Shown: positions 45,119 to 54,473, counted from the first letter of the stretch. The stretch: 64,000 bases of DNA from CAYFQB01 sp964345225 (GCA_964345225.1 CAYFQB010000009.1:1-64000), one strand, 5' to 3'. Translations and numbers: made by a program. The notes: generated by a model from the sequence alone, not told the origin.

Positions 45119-47470
45119 GTGAAGAGAAAAGGGCAAAGAGAAAAAGAAATCCGAACCATATATGGCAGTGTTAACGGGGAACGTGTATCTTCCCGTATCC
45201 TCGAGGAAAAGATACAGCAGGCTGTCAAGGACGGAGCACGTAAGTTGCGTATTATTTCCGATGGGCAGCATGGCATAGGCGGCCGCATATGGCCAAAAAG
45301 CGAGACAGTTAAAATAACCGTCGAAGGCCCTGCCGGACAGCGTCTTGGGAGTATGGGAATGTTCGGTACAGAGATTGTAGTGCAAGGAAGTGTTTCCGAT
45401 GATGTGGGCTGGATAAATTGCGGTGCAAAGATTACCGTACTAGGTGATGTAACTAACGGTGCACATAACGCAGCGGCACAGGGTATTTTGTACGTCCAGG
45501 GCGGTGGAGGTGCACGTTGCGACACCATGACAAAGTACAATCCGCGTTTTGAACCGCCTCAATCATGGTACTTTCGTGATGTCGGGGATTCTTTTGCTGA
45601 GTTTAAGGCAGGAGGTATCGCTGTAGTCTGCGGTGTCAACCCGCGCAATCAGGAAAATATCCTTGGATACAGACCGTGTGTAGGCATGGTAGGCGGGACA
45701 ATTTACTTCCGCGGGAATATAAAGGGTTACAGCGAGCGTGACGTTAAACTTCTTGACCTGACACCTCAGGACTGGCAATGGCTGAAGACCCATCTGAAGG
45801 ACTATCTCGATGCAATAGACAGATCATCATATTATAAGGAACTTACCAGGTCTTCCGATGACTGGAAGAAACTCATTGCACTTACGCCGGCTGAAAGACG
45901 CATATGGAAGAGGATTAAGATTACAACTTCTGATTTCAGAAAACAATATTGGTATAAAGAGGTAGGAGAAGGCGGGATATTTGCGGAATACATAAACCAT
46001 GACCAGACAGTGCTGCCTTATATAACAACAGGAGTTGACAGGCGTAATAAACCTGTATGGAATAATGAGAAGTATCTGCCGCCATGTGCATATAATTGTC
46101 CAACACATATACCGTCTCACAAGAGGGCCTCTCTGATAAGGCAGGGGAAGATGAAAAAAGCTCTGGAGCTTGTCCTTCAGTACAGTCCTCTTCCTGCTAG
46201 TGTATGTGGGCAGGTATGTCCTAATTTATGCATGCAAAACTGCACCAGGGGACTGATTGACAGACCCCTTAATATTAGAGAATACGGAAGTCTTGCCTTA
46301 AAGCTGCCTGCTCCGAAACCTGCAAAGAAGACCGGTTACAGGATTGCTGTTATTGGGGGCGGACCGGCAGGACTGTCCTCAGCGTGGCAGCTCGGTTTGA
46401 AAGGTCACAATGTAGACTTGTATGAAGCAGAAAACAAGCTCGGAGGTAAAATAGAACTCTGCATACCAAGAGATCGTCTCCCACACAAAGTGCTTTTAAA
46501 AGAGCTTTCACGTTTTCAGGAAATCGGGGTCACAACGCATCTTGGAAAGAGAATTAACCTCAAGACATTTGAGAAAATCTATAAGAGCCATGATATTGTC
46601 ATTGTTGCATGCGGGGCACATCAGCCGAGAAAGTTCGAATTCCCAGGCTCTGAGCATGCTATGCCTGCAATAGATTTTCTTAAAGGGATAAACTACGAAA
46701 GAGATTTTAACTTAAAGGGAAAGAGAGTTGTAGTAATAGGTGCTGGAAATGTAGGGATGGATGTTGCATCCCAGGCGTTCAACTGCGGTGCAAAGTCTGT
46801 AAAAGCTGTTGATATACAAAAGCCTGCTGCTTTCGGTAAAGAGAAGGAGATAGCAGAGGAGAAAGGAACCGAGGTTATCTGGCCTAAATTTACCGACCGT
46901 TACGACAAGAAGGCCAAAAAGATTTCCTTTAAAGACGGGACATCCCTTGATGCAGATATCGTTATTATATCTATAGGTGAGGTGCCCGAACTTGGTTTCC
47001 TGCCGCCCGATATACACACAGAAAAGGGCTGGATTGCTGTTAATGAACAAGGTCAGACATCAGATGTGAAGGTATATGCTATAGGTGATGCAACAAAACC
47101 CGGCCTTGTAACACATGCCATTGGGCAAGGACGTATTGCTGCTGATGTTATCCATGCACAGCTTATGCAGTATGACTATATGCCAGAGGTAAAACAGGTT
47201 ATCCCTTATGAACGTATCAGGACAGAGTATTATGATGTCTGTCGCCTTGATGCGTTTGAGCCAAAGGAAGAGGCTAATCTCTGCATGTCATGTGCAACAT
47301 GCCGTGACTGCCGCATGTGTGAGAGAACATGTTACTGGGGTGCTATAAGCAGGATTGAATATGAAGACAAATCATATGAGTATGTTGTGGATGATGAAAA
47401 ATGCATCGGCTGCGGATTCTGTGCAGGGATCTGCCCTTGCGGCGTATGGGAGATGGTGGAGAATATTTAG
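45119..47470 (+). CDS. Glutamate synthase GXGXG domain fused to NADPH/FAD GltD-like subunit with ferredoxin tail
   Basis: 783 residues. The GXGXG beta-helix domain of GltB (about 15-190; GSMGMFGTEIVVQGSV, GAKITVLGDVTNGAHN) is followed by a GltD-type module. This has an N-terminal Fe-S region (CAYNCPTHIPSHKRAS, CGQVCPNLCMQNC), FAD site (IAVIGGGPAGLSSAWQLG, about 415), NADP site (VVVIGAGNVGMDVA) and a C-terminal cluster set ending CIGCGFCAGICPCG. It feeds electrons to the FMN subunit. The GTG start at 45119 lies in repeat DNA (AAGGAGTGAAGAG), so the native start may have been replaced; residues 1-11 look non-conserved. Confidence 0.92.
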   Translation: MKRKGQREKEIRTIYGSVNGERVSSRILEEKIQQAVKDGARKLRIISDGQHGIGGRIWPKSETVKITVEGPAGQRLGSMGMFGTEIVVQGSVSDDVGWINCGAKITVLGDVTNGAHNAAAQGILYVQGGGGARCDTMTKYNPRFEPPQSWYFRDVGDSFAEFKAGGIAVVCGVNPRNQENILGYRPCVGMVGGTIYFRGNIKGYSERDVKLLDLTPQDWQWLKTHLKDYLDAIDRSSYYKELTRSSDDWKKLIALTPAERRIWKRIKITTSDFRKQYWYKEVGEGGIFAEYINHDQTVLPYITTGVDRRNKPVWNNEKYLPPCAYNCPTHIPSHKRASLIRQGKMKKALELVLQYSPLPASVCGQVCPNLCMQNCTRGLIDRPLNIREYGSLALKLPAPKPAKKTGYRIAVIGGGPAGLSSAWQLGLKGHNVDLYEAENKLGGKIELCIPRDRLPHKVLLKELSRFQEIGVTTHLGKRINLKTFEKIYKSHDIVIVACGAHQPRKFEFPGSEHAMPAIDFLKGINYERDFNLKGKRVVVIGAGNVGMDVASQAFNCGAKSVKAVDIQKPAAFGKEKEIAEEKGTEVIWPKFTDRYDKKAKKISFKDGTSLDADIVIISIGEVPELGFLPPDIHTEKGWIAVNEQGQTSDVKVYAIGDATKPGLVTHAIGQGRIAADVIHAQLMQYDYMPEVKQVIPYERIRTEYYDVCRLDAFEPKEEANLCMSCATCRDCRMCERTCYWGAISRIEYEDKSYEYVVDDEKCIGCGFCAGICPCGVWEMVENI

Positions 47471-47480
47471 TAGCTTTTAT

Positions 47481-47495
47481 TAGGGAAGTGCCCCT
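47481..47495. repeat. REP half-element
   Basis: TAGGGAAGTGCCCCT, one arm with a T to C change, just after the glutamate synthase operon. Confidence 0.7.
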
Positions 47496-47749
47496 ATAGT
47501 GTGACATGGCACATTATTGTAATGATACATTTCTGAGTCGTGCTACATAATTCCAGATTTTGAGTAATCTATTATTAACTTTTCCCAATTCTAAATACCT
47601 GTTTTTATTATAAAAAAATAAAATCAAAGAAATTTTTACTCTTAGTATTTATATTGCTTAACAGTTAAAACGAGCTGATAAGCTTTTTAGGATTTTTATC
47701 AAACATTTTAGACATAAGATAACCACGAAAGGGGGAAAGGGGGGAAATT
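47496..47749. other. AT-rich gap upstream of mscL
   Basis: No ORF, repeat or clear promoter recognised. The last 30 bases hold a strong SD (AAAGGGGGGAAATT before ATG). Confidence 0.4.
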
Positions 47750-48205
47750 ATGTTTAAAGAATTTAAAGAGTTCGCAATGAAGGGGAACGTTGTTGATATG
47801 GCTGTTGGAATTATCATAGGTGTAGCATTTGGGGTAATTGTTAAATCTCTGGTTGCGGATATACTGATGCCACCAATTGGCTTGTTATTAGGCGATGTTG
47901 ACTTTACCAATCTTTTTCTAGTTATCAAACATGGAGCAAGTGCAGGGCCTTATGAATCTCTTGATGCTGCTAAAGAAGCCGGTGCAGTAACTATCAATTA
48001 CGGTGTATTCATAAACACAATCATCAGCTTTATAATCGTGGCGTTTGCAATATTTCTTGTTGTACGGTATATAAACAAACTAAAAAGAAAGGAAGAGGCT
48101 CCTCCTGCTGAGCCAACTACAAAGGAGTGCCCATATTGCTTTTCAACGATTCATATTAAAGCTGTTCGCTGCGCAGAGTGCACTTCTGAGATAAAGACTT
48201 CATAA
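47750..48205 (+). CDS. mscL: Large-conductance mechanosensitive channel MscL with zinc-ribbon tail
   Basis: 151 residues. The first 122 match MscL: KEFAMKGNVVDMAVGIIIGV (TM1), a periplasmic loop, and TM2 (INTIISFIIVAFAIFLVV). It opens under membrane tension to release solutes. The C-terminus is unusual: after EEAPPAEP it carries a two-knuckle zinc ribbon (CPYC...CAEC, about 129-147). A zinc-binding tail on the cytoplasmic bundle could be regulatory. Single gene with a strong SD. Confidence 0.95.
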   Translation: MFKEFKEFAMKGNVVDMAVGIIIGVAFGVIVKSLVADILMPPIGLLLGDVDFTNLFLVIKHGASAGPYESLDAAKEAGAVTINYGVFINTIISFIIVAFAIFLVVRYINKLKRKEEAPPAEPTTKECPYCFSTIHIKAVRCAECTSEIKTS

Positions 48206-48301
48206 GATGCTTTGTATAACTGGCAGTTTTCATGCATATACGTTTCGTCTTGGCTAAGTCTGACTGATGAGGTATGATTACATTCAGGGAAGGGGGAAAA
48301 T

Positions 48302-49018
48302 ATGAAAAAAAGAATTATCGTTATGATGTTAGTCTTTGTATTCTCTACATCCTTAACCTATGCCGGATTTCTGGATAACCTTTTCAAAGCGCTTGGCGGC
48401 TCACCCAGGGGGGAACCAGATGAAAGCACGATAATTTCAGGGCTTAAGGAAGCACTATCAATAGGTACTGAAAAAGCGGTTGAAAGTGTTTCGCAGGTGG
48501 ATGGTTATTTCGGCAATCAGATTATTAAAATCCTAATGCCCGAAGAAATACAGAAAGTTGCAGACGTTCTGGGCAAGATAGGTTTTCAGAAGGATGTCGA
48601 TAATTTTATACTGAGCATGAACAGGGCTGCGGAAAAGGCTGCACCAGAGGCAGCATCTTTTTTTGTTGATGCGATAAAGGAGATGACCTTTGAGGATGCG
48701 AAAAATATCCTCGATGGAGGCGATACTGCTGCAACAGACTTTTTCAGGGAAAAGACGAATGACAAGATCTATACTGCATTCAGGCCTGTTATTTCATCAA
48801 GCATGGATGAAGTTGGAGTAACAAGTGCTTATAAAAAGATGATGGGGAGATATGAATCGATTCCTTTAGTAAAGAAGGAGTCACTTGATCTTGACCACTA
48901 TGTAACGAACAAGGCTATGGACGGTCTTTTTTACATGGTAGGCGAGGAGGAGAAGAAGATAAGAACAGACCCTGCAGCGAGGGTAACGGAACTATTAAAG
49001 ACTGTTTTTGGCGGTTAG
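48302..49018 (+). CDS. DUF4197-family periplasmic protein
   Basis: 238 residues with a signal peptide (about 1-21, ending SLTYA). The helical mature region matches my memory of DUF4197: ISGLKEALSIGTEKAVESVS, KKMMGRYE and a final AMDGLFYMVGEEEKKIR. The family is widespread in Gram-negative bacteria without known function. SD AAGGGGGAAA before ATG. It converges with the UbiB-type gene (9-base gap). Confidence 0.8.
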   Translation: MKKRIIVMMLVFVFSTSLTYAGFLDNLFKALGGSPRGEPDESTIISGLKEALSIGTEKAVESVSQVDGYFGNQIIKILMPEEIQKVADVLGKIGFQKDVDNFILSMNRAAEKAAPEAASFFVDAIKEMTFEDAKNILDGGDTAATDFFREKTNDKIYTAFRPVISSSMDEVGVTSAYKKMMGRYESIPLVKKESLDLDHYVTNKAMDGLFYMVGEEEKKIRTDPAARVTELLKTVFGG

Positions 49019-49027
49019 CAGGGGGGG

Positions 49028-50647
49028 TTAGCTTTTCATAAGTCTGAAAACAGAAAGCAATCCCAGCATAATTGAGGCACCTGCAGCAATTATGGACAGT
49101 GTTTTGATGCCCATAATCACAAACAGCAGTGCTGATACGGCAGTTGTTACAGTCAGTATAACAAGCATCATCACATTCGTCATAGTGTTAAATTGACCAG
49201 TGATCTGCTCCATCTCTGACTTAGCAAGTTTAACAGATAATTCACCCCTGTTTGCTTTCGATAAGAACTCATTCAATTGCGAAGGCAATTCCCAGGTCTT
49301 AGATACTTTCTCTCTTAGGTCTAAAAAGAACTCTCTTGTCCGCTCTCCACGACCCCCTCTAAGAAACTCTTTTATATAAGGCTTTCCAATCTCGATAATG
49401 TTTATTTCAGGATTAAGTCTGAATGATATCCCGTTAAGTATCCCTATTGTCCTTCCGAGCAGTATGAAATTGTTTGGAATCTGTATGTATTTGATGATAT
49501 CGATTACTTTATCAATTTCTTCAGAAATATCATATACGGAAAGTGCCTTGAGTTCTTCAGGTGTTATATACCTGTATTTGTCAATCAGGGATTGTGTGAC
49601 TTCTGTTAATGCTCCGTAATCTGCACCTTCAACAATAAAGCCCATCTGCTCCATAGAGTCTATTATTTTGGATGTATCTCTTTCGACTATAGAGTTAGCA
49701 AATTTCCGCAATTCTTTTTTTATTTTTTCAGGTATCGCCTGGACCATACCAAAATCAACAAAGACCAGCCTTGGTCCTTCTGTAACGAATATGTTACCTG
49801 GATGGGGGTCACCGTGGAAAAAACCGTGAATAAAAATCATTTTTGAATATGCCTCGGCAATAAGATTTACGGTTTCCTTACAGTCTATGCCTGAAGATTT
49901 CACGATATCGCATTCAGTTATTTTTGTGCCACCAACGAATTCAAGGGTCAGCACTTTTTCCCTTGTGTAATTCCATATTACCGTTGGTATTATTATCCTT
50001 TCATCATCTTTAAAATTCTTCTTGAACCTTTCGGCATTGTTGCCTTCCTGTATATAGTCCAGCTCAGCTCTAACTATTCTTGAAAACTCTTCATGCAGTA
50101 TTTCAAGGTTTATCTTCCCGTATCTGCCTCGCAATATTTTTATCAGGATGTGGAACATTTTAATATCTGTCTCTATGATCTTCTCTATGTCAGGGTACTG
50201 GATTTTGACGGCTACTTTCTGGCCGTTTTTAAGCTCTGCCTCATGTACCTGTCCAAGTGATGCTGCAGCAATAGGTTCCTGATCAAAGATCAAAAAAATG
50301 TCTTCAGGTGGTATCCCGAAGGCATTTATTATCTGTTGTCTTATCTCTTCGAAGTCACGAGGAGGCACCTGATCCTGCAGTTGAGAAAGTTCTTGAATAT
50401 ATTCTTCAGGAAGAAAATCTATTCTTGAACTAAGAAACTGCCCGACCTTAATCATAACTCCTTTCATCTCTATAGCCTTTTCTCTTATAAGGACGGCATT
50501 TATTCTGTGGAGGTTTTTGAGGTGCTGTGACATCCGTTCGTAAGAGATGAAGAATCCCAGCAGGTTTAACAGTCTGTAAGAAAGTATTATTCTTAAAGCT
50601 GTAAAAAGCCCTTTTAAAAACCTTCTCCAGTAATGTATTCTTGCCAT
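49028..50647 (-). CDS. UbiB/AarF (ABC1/ADCK) family atypical kinase
   Basis: 539 residues. The family KxGQ motif is MIKVGQFLSSR (about 62-72). Kinase-like motifs follow: AAASLGQVHEAEL (Ala-rich loop), VAVKIQYP, HGDPHPGNIFV and FVDFGMV. Two C-terminal membrane helices (about 485-535) anchor it. Members support quinone synthesis or lipid trafficking; no ubi/men genes are nearby, so the lipid target is unknown. No strong SD. Confidence 0.93.
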   Translation of the reverse strand: MARIHYWRRFLKGLFTALRIILSYRLLNLLGFFISYERMSQHLKNLHRINAVLIREKAIEMKGVMIKVGQFLSSRIDFLPEEYIQELSQLQDQVPPRDFEEIRQQIINAFGIPPEDIFLIFDQEPIAAASLGQVHEAELKNGQKVAVKIQYPDIEKIIETDIKMFHILIKILRGRYGKINLEILHEEFSRIVRAELDYIQEGNNAERFKKNFKDDERIIIPTVIWNYTREKVLTLEFVGGTKITECDIVKSSGIDCKETVNLIAEAYSKMIFIHGFFHGDPHPGNIFVTEGPRLVFVDFGMVQAIPEKIKKELRKFANSIVERDTSKIIDSMEQMGFIVEGADYGALTEVTQSLIDKYRYITPEELKALSVYDISEEIDKVIDIIKYIQIPNNFILLGRTIGILNGISFRLNPEINIIEIGKPYIKEFLRGGRGERTREFFLDLREKVSKTWELPSQLNEFLSKANRGELSVKLAKSEMEQITGQFNTMTNVMMLVILTVTTAVSALLFVIMGIKTLSIIAAGASIMLGLLSVFRLMKS

Positions 50648-50713
50648 AATTTTATTCTGTTAAATATCCTTAATTAAAGTTATATATTTTAACTTTTATC
50701 TTGGGTAACTTCT

Positions 50714-50755
50714 AGGGACACCTCCCTAATTTTTTGAAATTAGGGAGGTGTCCCT
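50714..50755. repeat. REP palindrome, variant with paired changes
   Basis: AGGGACACCTCCCTAATTTTT and AATTAGGGAGGTGTCCCT. It differs from the other copies (CTTCCC to CCTCCC, and GGGAAG to GGGAGG), so the two arms changed together. It ends one base before the stop codon of the small membrane gene. Confidence 0.9.
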
Positions 50756-50756
50756 A

Positions 50757-50966
50757 TTATCTTAGGATGCGTAATTTGTACAAGATGTAAATTAGTATCG
50801 CAATCCCTCCTACATAGTATACAAAAACACTGTATACAGTTCTTACCCCTAATGACTCTATGATGTATGTATAAAGCAGGCTTATAACCCAGATTGCAGT
50901 TGCGATTAAAATAAAAATCACAATAAACTGCCATGGTCCTTTAAATATTCTCTTAATATTCTTCAT
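50757..50966 (-). CDS. Small two-helix membrane protein, unknown
   Basis: 69 residues from ATG 50966 (AGAGGA five bases upstream); a longer frame to 51017 lacks an SD. Two membrane helices: QFIVIFILIATAIWVISLLY and VFVYYVGGIAILIYILY. Basic at both ends. No family recognised. The stop codon lies one base from a REP palindrome, so the 3' end may have been altered by its insertion. Confidence 0.6.
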   Translation of the reverse strand: MKNIKRIFKGPWQFIVIFILIATAIWVISLLYTYIIESLGVRTVYSVFVYYVGGIAILIYILYKLRILR

Positions 50967-51017
50967 ATATCCTCTTTCTCCATCTTTACTGAGGCATTCA
51001 TGATGGGTACTCGACAT

Positions 51018-51362
51018 TTTTTTAAAGAAAAACAGCTATTCAGACAGTCGACAGTTATTGTAATCTACAATCTTTAGTATAACGTGTCAATATTTGTCTA
51101 TTTAGTGTCAGGCCAATTTAGAGATGTCCCCTGCCTGTAAAGATAGTAATGCCCTTTTCCCGTTTATTAAAGCCTTTAAGTTATTGATAACACTACAGAT
51201 ATTGGCTTTAAATTAAATATTAATAGAATCAGTGTTTTTTATTACGTTATGGCATACGAATTGCTAAAAATTTTATAGTATGAAGTATTTTTAAAAAACG
51301 ATAATTAAGTAGATTTTCAAAACTTAGATTAGTTGCATTAAATAATGAAAGAAGGTTATTAA
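51018..51362. other. AT-rich gap, nothing recognised
   Basis: No ORF of note, no repeat words, no clear promoter. Contains the SD for the downstream gene (GAAGG). Confidence 0.4.
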
Positions 51363-51704
51363 ATGGTTAATTTTAAAAGTAAAATATCTGAATGCAATAT
51401 ATGCAAAACAGAATATTCTTCTTTTCATTATGAGGCTATTCCAGGACACAAGGTTTATGTCTGTCAGAAATGTCTTAAATCTGCAAAGGATAATTTTATC
51501 TGGATATGCATTAATTGTGGAAGATCATATATAAGACCCAAAAATTTGGTTATCAACAGGTGTAACGGCTATGAAGTCAAGGATGCTTTAATACTTAATG
51601 AAATTAAATTAATCCAGGGAATACATATGTGCATAGGATGCAATCCTAAAGGTATCTTGGACTGTGTCAAAGGAAATCAAAATAAAAAGGAATGTTCAGT
51701 TTAA
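51363..51704 (+). CDS. Small zinc-ribbon-rich protein, unknown
   Basis: 113 residues with repeated CxxC pairs: CNIC (11-14), CQKC (34-37), CINC (49-52) and CIGC (91-94), suggesting two zinc ribbons. No enzymatic motif or signal peptide. Family not recognised. Isolated between an AT-rich gap and a repeat block. Confidence 0.65.
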   Translation: MVNFKSKISECNICKTEYSSFHYEAIPGHKVYVCQKCLKSAKDNFIWICINCGRSYIRPKNLVINRCNGYEVKDALILNEIKLIQGIHMCIGCNPKGILDCVKGNQNKKECSV

Positions 51705-51719
51705 CCCTTCGGAATATAT

Positions 51720-52240
51720 AAGTTAGGTCACCGGTCAATAGTCAATAGTCACTGGTCATTAGTCATTGGTTAACAACTGAAAACGTCTATAGGCAACGGT
51801 TACGAAGCCCGTATCGGTTACGTGTAACGGTAACGTAAAAAGCCGACAGACGAAACCGACAGACGAAACGGGCCCTGTAAAGTAGAAAAGCTTACTTGAC
51901 AGGGCGGGCCTCGTAACCGTAACCGTTAGACGTAACCTATTAGTCCTCAGAGTAGAAAGTAGGAAGTAGGCAGTAAGAAGTAGGAAGTAAAAAAACGAAA
52001 AGCAAAAATAGTTTCCTTGGTTTCTTTAGTTAATAACCAGAAAACCGGTCGAATTAGATAAACTAGATAAACTAGAGAAACCAAACAAACTAAATAAACA
52101 CGTAACCGACAGACGAAACAGGCATCGTTACCATAACCGTTAGACGTAACCTTTTGGTTTTCAAGAAGTAAGCAGTAGGCAGTAAAAAACGCTATGCGCC
52201 AAGCGCTCTGCGCAAAGCGAAAAGAGTAGGCAGTAAGGAG
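51720..52240. repeat. Largest composite repeat block
   Basis: In order: GTCAATA GTCAATA GTCACTG GTCATTA GTCATTG heptamers (51734-51770); GTAACG words; CGACAGACGAAAC repeats; a hairpin insert (51872-51905); a CGTAACCGTAACCGTTAGACG core (51913-51933); AGTAGGAAGTAGGCAGTAAG words; AAACTAGAT/AAACTAGAG 9-mers; another core variant (52104-52151); and GCGCCAAGCGCTCTGCGC. No gene seen. Confidence 0.92.
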
Positions 52241-52303
52241 GAAGGGGGTTTACAAACAGCATACTTTTTTTTATCATTTAGCTATGCTCGAAGGATTAAA
52301 GAA

Positions 52304-54040
52304 ATGAAATTTTTACGACTGTGCCTTGCTCAGATAAATTCTACTGTCGGCGACCTGGGCTCAAATTCTAAAAAGATAGTTAAGTATATTAAAAAGGCAA
52401 AGCAGCATAAGGCTGACATTGTCGCTTTTCCTGAACTCGCAATACCAGGCTATCCACCTGAGGATTTGCTTCTTAAGCCACAATTTGTCTCAGACAATAT
52501 AGCCGCGATAAAGAAAATAAGCACGGAGACTTATGGAATTATTGCCATAGTGGGATTTGTTGATGACGGAAAGAATAACAGTTTATATAATGCTGCTGCA
52601 GTAATTACAGAGGGCAGGATAATTGATATTTATCACAAAATTGTTTTACCGAATTACGGGGTATTTGATGAATACAGATATTTTAAGGCAGGGGCTAATT
52701 TCCCTGTCTATAATGTCAATAATGCAAAATTAGGGGTCAGTATATGTGAAGACATATGGCAAAAGGACGGTCCTGTACGTATGCTGTCACTTGCTGGCGC
52801 TGAGATAATCATAAACATTAACGCTTCGCCATATGAGAAGGGCAAGCCTGAAAAAAGGGAAAGATTGCTTCAAGATGAATCTTCTAAAAATATGGCTGTA
52901 ATAGCATATCTAAACGCTGTTGGCGGTCAGGATGAGCTTGTTTATGACGGCTTAAGCATGGTCTATGATTATAAAGGCCGTTTGATAGCAAGGGGGAAAC
53001 ATTTTGAGGAAGAGATGGTAAATGTAGATATTGATATTGAACTGGTCAGGAAATACAGGAGAGAAAAAAGATTATCGGCAAAGTTTAAAAAGAAAGAGAT
53101 CGAAGGTAAAGTAAAAAGGTTTAAACTCCATACACCTGAATATCATGAAAGGAGGCCGGTAAGACAATCGATAATACAACCTTTAATGGAGAAAGATGAA
53201 GAGATTTACAAGGCACTTTTGCTCGGCACCTCGGATTATGTCAGAAAGAATGATTTCAAGGGCGTTGTAATTGGTCTCAGCGGAGGTGTAGATTCCTCAC
53301 TTGTTGCAACAATTGCAGTTGATGCAATCGGCAAAGAGAATGTAACCGGCCTTTTTATGCCGTCAAAATATACATCAAAAGAGAGCAGGGAGGATGCATT
53401 TCAGCTTGCAGAAAACCTTGGAATTAATATAATAGAAATATCTATTGACGGAGTTATGGGAGGATATCTTAAGGTACTCAAGAATAAATTATCCAGCAAA
53501 GGAAAAGATACTACTCTGGAAAATCTGCAGGCCAGAATCAGGGGGAACCTGCTAATGGCGTTTTCCAACAAATACGGCTGGCTTGTGCTTACCACAGGGA
53601 ACAAATCAGAGATTAGCGTTGGCTATGCTACTCTTTATGGAGATATGGCCGGAGGTTTTGCAGTAATAAAAGATGTGCCCAAAACCCTGGTTTATAATTT
53701 GTGCAGGTGGAGGAATTCGATAAATAAAGATAACATAATCCCTGAAAGGGTATTGTGGAAAGAACCTACAGCTGAACTCAAACCTGACCAGAAAGACAGT
53801 GATGCACTTCCTCCTTATCCAGTACTTGATCCAATACTTAAGGCATACATCGAGGATGATATGACTTTCAAGGAGATACTCAAAGTTGGATGTGAGCTTG
53901 AATGTACCCAGAAAGTTATAGGTATGATAGACAGAAGTGAGTACAAAAGAAGGCAGGCACCGCCCGGTATTAAAATAACTGGAAGAGCTTTTGGCAGGGA
54001 CAGGCGCTTCCCAATAACAAATAAATACAGGAGTTACTGA
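52304..54040 (+). CDS. nadE: Glutamine-dependent NAD+ synthetase
   Basis: 578 residues. An N-terminal nitrilase-type glutaminase (about 1-255) has the Glu-Lys-Cys triad in FPELAIPGYPPEDL, HKIVLPNYGVFDE and VSICEDIWQ. The C-terminal synthetase (about 290-560) has the ATP P-loop GLSGGVDSSLVATIA and LTTGNKSEISVGYATLYGD. It makes NAD from deamido-NAD using glutamine. SD GAAGGA eight bases upstream. Followed by a tight chain of small genes with one-base stop/start overlaps. Confidence 0.97.
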   Translation: MKFLRLCLAQINSTVGDLGSNSKKIVKYIKKAKQHKADIVAFPELAIPGYPPEDLLLKPQFVSDNIAAIKKISTETYGIIAIVGFVDDGKNNSLYNAAAVITEGRIIDIYHKIVLPNYGVFDEYRYFKAGANFPVYNVNNAKLGVSICEDIWQKDGPVRMLSLAGAEIIININASPYEKGKPEKRERLLQDESSKNMAVIAYLNAVGGQDELVYDGLSMVYDYKGRLIARGKHFEEEMVNVDIDIELVRKYRREKRLSAKFKKKEIEGKVKRFKLHTPEYHERRPVRQSIIQPLMEKDEEIYKALLLGTSDYVRKNDFKGVVIGLSGGVDSSLVATIAVDAIGKENVTGLFMPSKYTSKESREDAFQLAENLGINIIEISIDGVMGGYLKVLKNKLSSKGKDTTLENLQARIRGNLLMAFSNKYGWLVLTTGNKSEISVGYATLYGDMAGGFAVIKDVPKTLVYNLCRWRNSINKDNIIPERVLWKEPTAELKPDQKDSDALPPYPVLDPILKAYIEDDMTFKEILKVGCELECTQKVIGMIDRSEYKRRQAPPGIKITGRAFGRDRRFPITNKYRSY

Positions 54041-54222
54041 TGGAAGAATTAAGAGTTTGTGTGAACTGCGGATATGTGAGAGGATTCCATGTTTTTTTCA
54101 AAAAGGTTAAGAGGAAGATCAAAATATGTCTTATATGTCCTAACTGTGGCCAATCTTATGAGATTGGCTGGAGTACATCGACTATTAAATCATTCAAGGT
54201 AGAAAAGGGCTTGGTTTACTGA
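54040..54222 (+). CDS. Small zinc-ribbon protein
   Basis: 60 residues; CVNC (7-10) and CPNC (33-36) knuckles form one zinc ribbon, with a basic middle segment. The start overlaps the nadE stop by one base (TGATG) and its stop overlaps the next start the same way, so it is translated with its neighbours. Function unknown. Confidence 0.7.
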   Translation: MEELRVCVNCGYVRGFHVFFKKVKRKIKICLICPNCGQSYEIGWSTSTIKSFKVEKGLVY

Positions 54223-54473
54223 TGAAACAATTTATAATTATTTTGATCGCTTTATCCCTGTCGTTTTTTGCTTCATCTGTATATCCGGCTGACAGGGAAA
54301 GTTTTCAATTCAAGAAACAGACTGAACTTCAGCAGATAAAAACTGAGAAGCCTGTCAGGATCAAACTGAAGCGGACCACAAAAGACAAATATACATGGGA
54401 ACTTACGGGTGATAACGCAGATGAGATTATAAAGATAGACAGGCAACTTAGAAAGATGCTTAATGTGAAGTGA
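54222..54473 (+). CDS. Small secreted or periplasmic protein, unknown
   Basis: 83 residues with a signal peptide (about 1-22; IIILIALSLSFFASSVYPA) and a short basic mature part containing KYTWELTGDNADEIIKIDRQ. No family recognised. Coupled by overlapping stop/start codons to the genes on both sides. Confidence 0.65.
   Translation: MKQFIIILIALSLSFFASSVYPADRESFQFKKQTELQQIKTEKPVRIKLKRTTKDKYTWELTGDNADEIIKIDRQLRKMLNVK

Noticed and set aside
51720..52240. Composite repeat block as a phage or integron cassette array
   Set aside because: No integrase, attC-like folds or cassette ORFs; only short words.
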